Positions 7,843 through 12,161 of a DNA stretch of 12,161 nucleotides are shown one piece after another; the first letter of the stretch is position 1; the number at the start of each line of letters is the position of its first letter. The notes below the pieces were generated by a model that worked only from the letters and a program-made list of their open reading frames with translations, ran no database searches and was not told where the DNA came from. This DNA comes from Lachnospiraceae bacterium (GTDB lineage: Bacteria > Bacillota_A > Clostridia > Lachnospirales > Lachnospiraceae): positions 1-12,161 of the forward strand of contig JAFZRD010000079.1 in the NCBI GenBank assembly GCA_017620055.1, given 5' to 3'. The translations under genes were made by a program, and so were the position numbers.

Positions 7843-9872
7843 CCAAATCTGTTTTCATTGCCGAGAAGCCCAGCGTTGCGAAACAGTTCGCTGAGGCTCT
7901 CAAGCTCAGGACGAAATCGTATGACGGGTACATGGAATCGGAAAACTGCATCATCACCTGGTGTTTCGGACATCTTGTAACGATGAGCTATCCCGAAGTC
8001 TATGACAGCAAATACAAGAAGTGGAGCTTTGCTACACTTCCTTTTTTGCCGTCCGAATACAAGTATGAGGTGATAAAATCATCCGCCAAGCAATTCGCAA
8101 CCGTAAGTAAACTATTAAACCGCGATGATGTCGAGACGATATATGTGTGCACCGACTCGGGAAGGGAAGGCGAATACATATACAGGCTCGTTGCCGCAGA
8201 GGCTAATGTTACCGGTAAGGTACAAAAGCGTGTCTGGATAGATTCTCAGACAGAAGAGGCTATAAGGGAAGGTATCAAGAATGCAAAGGATATTTCGGCA
8301 TATGATCATATAGCTGACAGCGCGTATCTTCGTGCCAAGGAAGATTATCTGATGGGCATCAACTTCTCAAGGGCGCTGACACTCAAATACGGGGATACGA
8401 TCGCCGGATTTCTGGGGCAGAAGTATTCCGTTGTGGCGGTCGGACGTGTTATGACCTGTGTACTTGGGATGGTCGTTCGGCGTGAACGTGAGATAAGGGC
8501 TTTTGTAAAGACGCCTTTTTACAGGGTATTCGCGAACTGTTCGATTGGCGATGTGAAGTTTAAGGCCGACTGGAAAGCAGTCGAGGGAAGTGAATACTTC
8601 ATGTCCCCCAAGCTGTACAAAGACAACGGATTTCTGGATAAAAGCGATGCGGATGATTTTCTCCGTAAGGTGACTGAAAAATCACAGGGGAAGGGGATCC
8701 TGAAGGAGATCGGAAAGAAGAAGGAGACGAAGAACCCTCCGTACCTTTACAATCTGACCGAGCTGTCGGCCGACTGTTCGAAGTTCTTCAAGATCAGCCC
8801 TGCGGATACGCTTAATGTCGCTCAGGAACTGTATGAGAAGAAGCTCACGACATATCCGAGAACGAATGCAAGAGTTCTCTCAACGGCCGTTGCAAAGGAG
8901 ATAGACAGAAATATAAAGGGGCTGATGCGCTATGCTCCGGTTGCGGATGTAGCAAAGAAGATAATTGACGACAAGGCATACGAGGGAATCGCAAAGACAA
9001 GGTATGTCAACGACAAACTGATAGAGGACCATTATGCGATAATACCGACCGGGCAGGGATTTGAAGCGCTCGGGAGCCTGTCGGATACATCGAAGAAGAT
9101 CTATGAACTGATCGTCAGAAGGTTCTTGTCGATATTCTATCCCGCGGCGTCGTACCAGAAGGTGAGCCTTGTGTGCGAATTTGCCGGGGAGAGCTTCTTC
9201 GCAAACTTCAAAGTGCTCGATAAGGAAGGATTCCTTGCGATAAGCAAGCCGTCGTACTGGAAAGACAAAACGTCAGCGAAGGAAGATGCCGAGGAGAAGG
9301 AGGGCGAAGAGGAAGAGGATGTTACGATAGATTCCGCATTTCTCGACACCCTGAAAAAACTGAAGAAGGGATCCGAAGTTACCGTAGATGATCTCGGGGT
9401 AAAAGAAGGTGAGACCAATCCTCCGAAACGGTATACATCGGGTACGATAATGCTCGCGATGCAAAACGCCGGACAGCTTATTGAGGATGAGGAGCTTCGT
9501 GCGCAGATCAAGGGGAGCGGCATCGGAACTGAAGCTACAAGGGCAACCATTCTGGAAAAACTTACAAAGATAGATTATCTGAAGATGAACAAGAAGACCC
9601 AGGTCATAACGCCGGCGCAGCTCGGAGAGATGGTGTTCGACGTCGTTGACGCTTCGATTAGACCGATGCTCGATCCGAAGCTTACCGCAAGCTGGGAAAA
9701 GGGCCTTACGATGGTGGCGGAAGGTGAGCTTCCTTCGGACGATTACATGACAAAGCTCAACGACTACGTGGCGCGCCGCACCAACTACGTGCGAAACCTT
9801 AACAACCAGTCGGACCTGCGGCGGATGTTCGCGACATATTCCGAGTATTATAAGAACGGCAAAAAAAAGTAA
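7839..9872 (+). CDS. topB: DNA topoisomerase III, type IA
   Basis: A single-strand passing topoisomerase that decatenates and relaxes negatively supercoiled DNA. It has 677 residues. The Toprim domain is at the N-terminus ([10 protein letters not shown] with E9; TDSGREGE at 105-112). The third acidic position there is Gly, as in TopB proteins of Firmicutes, so this is not a defect. The catalytic Tyr is Y339 in TTYPRTNAR (337-345), where the usual PRTD is PRTN. IIPTGQG (401-407) and GIGTEATRA (561-569) are the other conserved blocks. A very acidic stretch at about 482-494 looks like a flexible insert. The C-terminus ends in a Lys-rich tail without any Cys4 zinc finger. The ATG overlaps the stop of the ABC ATPase by 4 bases, so translation is probably coupled and topB is expressed with the importer. 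Confidence 0.93.
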   Translation: MTKSVFIAEKPSVAKQFAEALKLRTKSYDGYMESENCIITWCFGHLVTMSYPEVYDSKYKKWSFATLPFLPSEYKYEVIKSSAKQFATVSKLLNRDDVETIYVCTDSGREGEYIYRLVAAEANVTGKVQKRVWIDSQTEEAIREGIKNAKDISAYDHIADSAYLRAKEDYLMGINFSRALTLKYGDTIAGFLGQKYSVVAVGRVMTCVLGMVVRREREIRAFVKTPFYRVFANCSIGDVKFKADWKAVEGSEYFMSPKLYKDNGFLDKSDADDFLRKVTEKSQGKGILKEIGKKKETKNPPYLYNLTELSADCSKFFKISPADTLNVAQELYEKKLTTYPRTNARVLSTAVAKEIDRNIKGLMRYAPVADVAKKIIDDKAYEGIAKTRYVNDKLIEDHYAIIPTGQGFEALGSLSDTSKKIYELIVRRFLSIFYPAASYQKVSLVCEFAGESFFANFKVLDKEGFLAISKPSYWKDKTSAKEDAEEKEGEEEEDVTIDSAFLDTLKKLKKGSEVTVDDLGVKEGETNPPKRYTSGTIMLAMQNAGQLIEDEELRAQIKGSGIGTEATRATILEKLTKIDYLKMNKKTQVITPAQLGEMVFDVVDASIRPMLDPKLTASWEKGLTMVAEGELPSDDYMTKLNDYVARRTNYVRNLNNQSDLRRMFATYSEYYKNGKKK

Positions 9873-9883
9873 TTATATATGGA

Positions 9884-9907
9884 TTTTTTCACACGTTTGT
9901 GAGAAAA
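9884..9907 (+). other. 24-base palindrome between topB and the scaffold-like gene
   Basis: Ten-base arms (9884-9893 and 9898-9907, one G-T pair) flank a 4-base centre CGTT; the core is TCACA...TGTGA. It starts 11 bases after the topB stop and 40 bases before the next ribosome site. The 3' side is followed by ATAGATAAGG rather than a T-run, so it is a poor intrinsic terminator on either strand. It could be a protein binding site or a weak stem-loop. A feeble extended -10 (TGAGAAAAT, 9900-9908) overlaps its right arm, which would suit an operator, but I see no convincing -35. The 75-base gap holds nothing else except the ribosome site. Confidence 0.45.
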
Positions 9908-9932
9908 TAGATAAGGTTTTTCATTATATCTG

Positions 9933-9939
9933 AAAGGAG
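9933..9939 (+). promoter_or_regulatory. Ribosome binding site of the scaffold-like gene
   Basis: AAAGGAG stands 8 bases before the ATG at 9948, an optimal match and distance. It supports that start and predicts high translation. Confidence 0.8.
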
Positions 9940-9947
9940 TTATTTGC

Positions 9948-10652
9948 ATGGTTTATTCAAAAGAAGTTGAAGAAATGTGTCCGGTAGCGCAGGGCGTTCA
10001 TCATGGCTGTGCTCCCATACCCGAGGAAGCTAAATGGGTAAAAGCAAAAGAAGTTAAAGATATTTCGGCCTATACACACGGTATCGGCTGGTGCGCACCT
10101 CAGCAGGGTGCCTGCAAATTATCACTTAATGTTAAAGACGGTATCATCCAGGAAGCTCTTGTTGAGACGATCGGATGCTCCGGTATGACTCATTCCGCAG
10201 CTATGGCTGCTGAGATCCTTCCGGGTCTGACGATTCTTGAAGCTCTCAATACAGACCTTGTATGTGATGCGATCAATACGGCAATGAGAGAGCTGTTCCT
10301 TCAGATCGTTTACGGACGTTCTCAGTCGGCATTTTCCGAGGACGGTCTTGCGATCGGTGCAGGTCTTGAGGATCTCGGTAAGGGACTTCGTTCGATGGTA
10401 GGTACAACATACGGAACACTCAAGAAGGGTCCCAGATACCTTGAACTTACTGAAGGTTATATCACGGCTGTAGCTCTTGACGAAGAGAACATGATCATCG
10501 GTTACAAGTATGTTAACTTCGGCAAGATGATGGAATTCATCAAGAACGGTGACGAGCCCAAGACAGCACTTGAGAAGGCAAGCGGACAGTACGGACGTGT
10601 TGCCGATGCGGTCAAGCTCATTGATCCCAGAACAGATAAAGAGATTAAGTAA
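9948..10652 (+). CDS. IscU/NifU-like scaffold-family protein, partner of GGGtGRT
   Basis: A 234-residue soluble protein. Its first half resembles the Fe-S scaffold IscU/NifU: the N-terminus MVYSKEV recalls IscU MAYSEKV, GACKLSLNVKDG (54-65) aligns with the C37 region, and ETIGCSGMTHSAAMAAE (73-89) with the C63 region and its Ser/Ala-rich helix, followed by the G.T..EAL pattern. Seen by eye, the GDVM segment after the first ligand Cys (with the conserved Asp) is deleted, and the HCS motif holding the third ligand is absent. The Cys residues are 11, 21, 49, 56, 77 and 106. The second half (about 120-234) carries GAGLEDLGKGLRSMVG and a Tyr-rich segment that I do not recognise. So a cluster or metal role is possible, but the IscU mechanism should not be assumed. 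It sits 18 bases before the GGGtGRT gene, with which it surely forms an operon. Confidence 0.8.
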   Translation: MVYSKEVEEMCPVAQGVHHGCAPIPEEAKWVKAKEVKDISAYTHGIGWCAPQQGACKLSLNVKDGIIQEALVETIGCSGMTHSAAMAAEILPGLTILEALNTDLVCDAINTAMRELFLQIVYGRSQSAFSEDGLAIGAGLEDLGKGLRSMVGTTYGTLKKGPRYLELTEGYITAVALDEENMIIGYKYVNFGKMMEFIKNGDEPKTALEKASGQYGRVADAVKLIDPRTDKEIK

Positions 10653-10655
10653 GGT

Positions 10656-10662
10656 AAGGAGG
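10656..10662 (+). promoter_or_regulatory. Ribosome binding site of the GGGtGRT gene
   Basis: A full-length AAGGAGG stands 8 bases before the ATG at 10671, just 3 bases after the upstream stop. It is the best Shine-Dalgarno sequence in the window and fits strong expression. Confidence 0.85.
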
Positions 10663-10670
10663 AATCGAAA

Positions 10671-11690
10671 ATGGCATTATTTGAATCATATGAAAGAAGA
10701 GAGCCCCAGATCCTTGCCAAGCTTAAGGAGTACGGTATCTCGTCAATTGAAGAATGTAAAGAGATCTGCGAGAAAGCAGGCATCGATGTATATCATCTTA
10801 TCGAAGGCATCCAGCCCATCTGTTTTGAAAATGCAAAGTGGGCATACACCGTAGGTGCCGCTATCGCGATCAAGAAGGACTGCCGTAAGGCTGCAGACGC
10901 TGCGGCTGCCATCGGTGAAGGTCTTCAGGCTTTCTGTATCCCCGGATCGGTTGCAGACACTCGTAAGGTTGGTCTCGGACACGGTAACCTCGGCAAGATG
11001 CTCCTTGAAGAGGAGACAGAGTGTTTCGCATTCCTTGCAGGCCATGAGTCGTTCGCTGCAGCAGAAGGTGCTATCGGTATCGCCGAGAAGGCAAACAAAG
11101 TCCGTAAGACACCTCTTCGTGTCATCCTTAACGGACTCGGCAAGGACGCAGCTCAGGTAATATCACGTATCAACGGATTCACTTTTGTTGAGACCGAATA
11201 CGATCCTTATACGAACACGGTCAAGGAAGTATCAAGAAAGTGCTACAGCAAGGATGCTTCATCACCCCGTGCAAAGGTTAACTGCTACGGTGCAAATGAT
11301 GTCTGTGAAGGTGTTGCGATCATGTGGAAGGAGAACGTTGACGTTTCCATCACAGGTAACTCAACGAACCCGACTCGTTTCCAGCATCCCGTTGCAGGAA
11401 CATACAAGAAGGAAAGAACCGAAGCAGGCAAGAAGTACTTCTCAGTCGCATCGGGCGGCGGTACGGGACGTACACTTCATCCCGATAACATGGCTGCAGG
11501 TCCCGCTTCATACGGTATGACTGATACAATGGGACGTATGCATTCTGATGCACAGTTTGCCGGATCATCATCGGTTCCCGCTCACGTTGAGATGATGGGA
11601 CTGATCGGTGCAGGTAACAACCCGATGGTCGGTATGACCGTTTCAACGGCCGTTTCGATCGAGGAAGCTGCAAAGGCCGGCAAGTTTTAA
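10671..11690 (+). CDS. GGGtGRT-family protein of unknown function
   Basis: A 339-residue soluble protein named after its conserved motif, here GGGTGRT at residues 262-268. It lies in a block from about 223 to 301 that also holds ITGNSTNPTRFQHP (227-240), a Gly/Met-rich stretch and HSDAQFAGSS. Biochemical function is unknown to me and, to my knowledge, undescribed. There is no signal peptide or membrane segment. Nine Cys (29, 33, 51, 71, 89, 118, 191, 205, 212) include a CxxxC at 29-33, and several His could bind a metal or cluster. The Gly-rich motif could bind a nucleotide, but it is not a Walker A (no GK[ST]). All 13 Arg codons are CGT (9) or AGA (4), and Ile is almost always ATC, which indicates high expression. 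Its partner is the IscU-like gene 18 bases upstream. A terminator hairpin follows 34 bases after the stop. Confidence 0.88.
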   Translation: MALFESYERREPQILAKLKEYGISSIEECKEICEKAGIDVYHLIEGIQPICFENAKWAYTVGAAIAIKKDCRKAADAAAAIGEGLQAFCIPGSVADTRKVGLGHGNLGKMLLEEETECFAFLAGHESFAAAEGAIGIAEKANKVRKTPLRVILNGLGKDAAQVISRINGFTFVETEYDPYTNTVKEVSRKCYSKDASSPRAKVNCYGANDVCEGVAIMWKENVDVSITGNSTNPTRFQHPVAGTYKKERTEAGKKYFSVASGGGTGRTLHPDNMAAGPASYGMTDTMGRMHSDAQFAGSSSVPAHVEMMGLIGAGNNPMVGMTVSTAVSIEEAAKAGKF

Positions 11691-11699
11691 TTTATCAAC

Positions 11700-12161
11700 A
11701 TGAAATCAACACTGAAGAGAACATGGGCGGAAATCGATCTTTCCGCCCTTTCTTACAACTACAGGAAGATAAGAGAGCATACCGGTGAAGGTGTGGGATT
11801 CTGCGGTATAGTAAAGGCTGATGCGTACGGACATGGCGCCGTTATGGTGTCCCAGACGCTGCAGGAACTCGGCGCTGATTATCTGGCCGTATCGTCGATA
11901 GACGAAGCGATGGAGCTTCGCTATAACGGGATCACAATGCCGATACTCATTCTCGGGCATACACCGCGAGAGCAGGTTGACAGGCTTATTTGCTTTAACA
12001 TCACTCAGGCGGTAACGTGTGAGGCCAAAGCAGTCGAGTACAGCGAGGAAGCCATCAAATATGGCGGGACACTCAGGATACACATCAAGGTTGATACCGG
12101 GATGAGCCGTCTCGGATATATTTGCGAAGGCGACTACTTCGAACATGGCGTTGACGGGATA
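11700..12161 (+). CDS. alr: Alanine racemase, 3' end missing
   Basis: A PLP enzyme that interconverts L- and D-alanine for peptidoglycan. The first 154 residues are present, less than half of the usual 370-390; the frame is open to the window end. TWAEIDLSAL (8-17) is the typical N-terminus. K39 in VKADAYGHG (38-46) is the PLP Schiff-base Lys, and VDTGMSRLG (131-139) carries the conserved Arg (R137). The ATG begins 9 bases after the GGGtGRT stop, and I see no Shine-Dalgarno sequence before it. Translation may therefore depend on coupling to the upstream gene or be low. A strong terminator-like hairpin lies within codons 9-17, so most transcripts from upstream may stop before the gene is completed. 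No promoter is visible for it in the 9-base gap; one could lie inside the upstream gene. Confidence 0.95.
   Translation, partial: MKSTLKRTWAEIDLSALSYNYRKIREHTGEGVGFCGIVKADAYGHGAVMVSQTLQELGADYLAVSSIDEAMELRYNGITMPILILGHTPREQVDRLICFNITQAVTCEAKAVEYSEEAIKYGGTLRIHIKVDTGMSRLGYICEGDYFEHGVDGI
11725..11754 (+). terminator. Intrinsic terminator hairpin inside the alr coding start
   Basis: A perfect 9-base-pair stem, GGGCGGAAA (11725-11733) with TTTCCGCCC (11740-11748), has a 6-base loop TCGATC and is followed by TTTCTT. The form is that of a rho-independent terminator with a slightly interrupted T-run. It lies 34 bases after the GGGtGRT stop, where an operon terminator is expected, but within alr codons 9-17 (W-A-E-I-D-L-S-A-L). 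Part of the symmetry comes from the conserved amino acids, so function is likely but not proven. Confidence 0.6.

Noticed and set aside
8151..8174. Toprim motif TDSGREGE taken as a damaged DxDxE site
   Set aside because: TDxGREGE with Gly at this position is normal for TopB enzymes of Firmicutes, so it does not indicate inactivity.
9861..9868. Run of eight A at the end of topB as a programmed slippage site
   Set aside because: It sits four codons before the stop and encodes a Lys-rich tail. No alternative frame of meaningful length follows, so it is probably simple codon use.
9884..9907. Reading the palindrome as the topB terminator
   Set aside because: No T-run follows the stem on the + strand, and on the - strand the A/T arms are part of the stem itself. 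It is kept as an unassigned palindrome instead.
10794..11477. GGGTGRT motif and Gly-rich segments as a P-loop ATPase
   Set aside because: There is no GK[ST] and no Walker B with a preceding hydrophobic strand, so a nucleotide-binding claim is not supported.

Overview
The window reads as a densely packed chromosomal stretch of a Gram-positive anaerobe of the Clostridia, most likely Lachnospiraceae. The grounds are strong AGGAGG-type ribosome binding sites, mid-range GC, a diderm-free lipoprotein-anchored amino-acid ABC importer, a Firmicutes-type topoisomerase III (TDxGREGE Toprim motif), and a scaffold-like plus GGGtGRT gene pair that I associate with clostridial genomes. This placement is inference from protein character, not from a search. 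Every gene lies on the + strand, no non-coding gap exceeds 90 bases, and I see no tRNA, rRNA, CRISPR array, transposase, phage gene or riboswitch.

Layout. (1) 1-5590: argH (5' end cut off by the window), asd of the archaeal/fungal type, a PAS-GGDEF-EAL c-di-GMP protein whose GGDEF site is broken and whose EAL site is complete, and a DUF234-type ATPase-like protein whose Walker A and nuclease-like motifs have both lost key residues. Gaps are 36, 17 and 26 bases, so co-transcription is likely. (2) 5587-9872: a good sigma-A promoter precedes a three-gene polar amino-acid ABC importer (lipoprotein, permease, ATPase). The ATPase gene overlaps topB (DNA topoisomerase III) by ATGA. (3) 9873-11690: a short intergenic region with a 24-base palindrome, then two genes with near-perfect Shine-Dalgarno sites and high-expression codon choice: an IscU/NifU-like protein and a GGGtGRT-family protein of unknown function. 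(4) 11700-12161: the start of alr (alanine racemase), cut off by the window end. A textbook terminator hairpin lies inside its first 20 codons.

How it fits together. argH, asd and alr are housekeeping amino-acid and cell-wall functions, and the ABC importer supplies amino acids. The most interesting part is the IscU-like/GGGtGRT pair. It looks like a highly expressed two-gene unit of unknown biochemistry, its scaffold-like member has lost the IscU Asp loop and third ligand motif, and its transcription seems to be closed by a terminator written into the alr coding sequence. The second interest is the adjacent pair of signalling or regulatory proteins that keep a fold but have lost catalytic residues.
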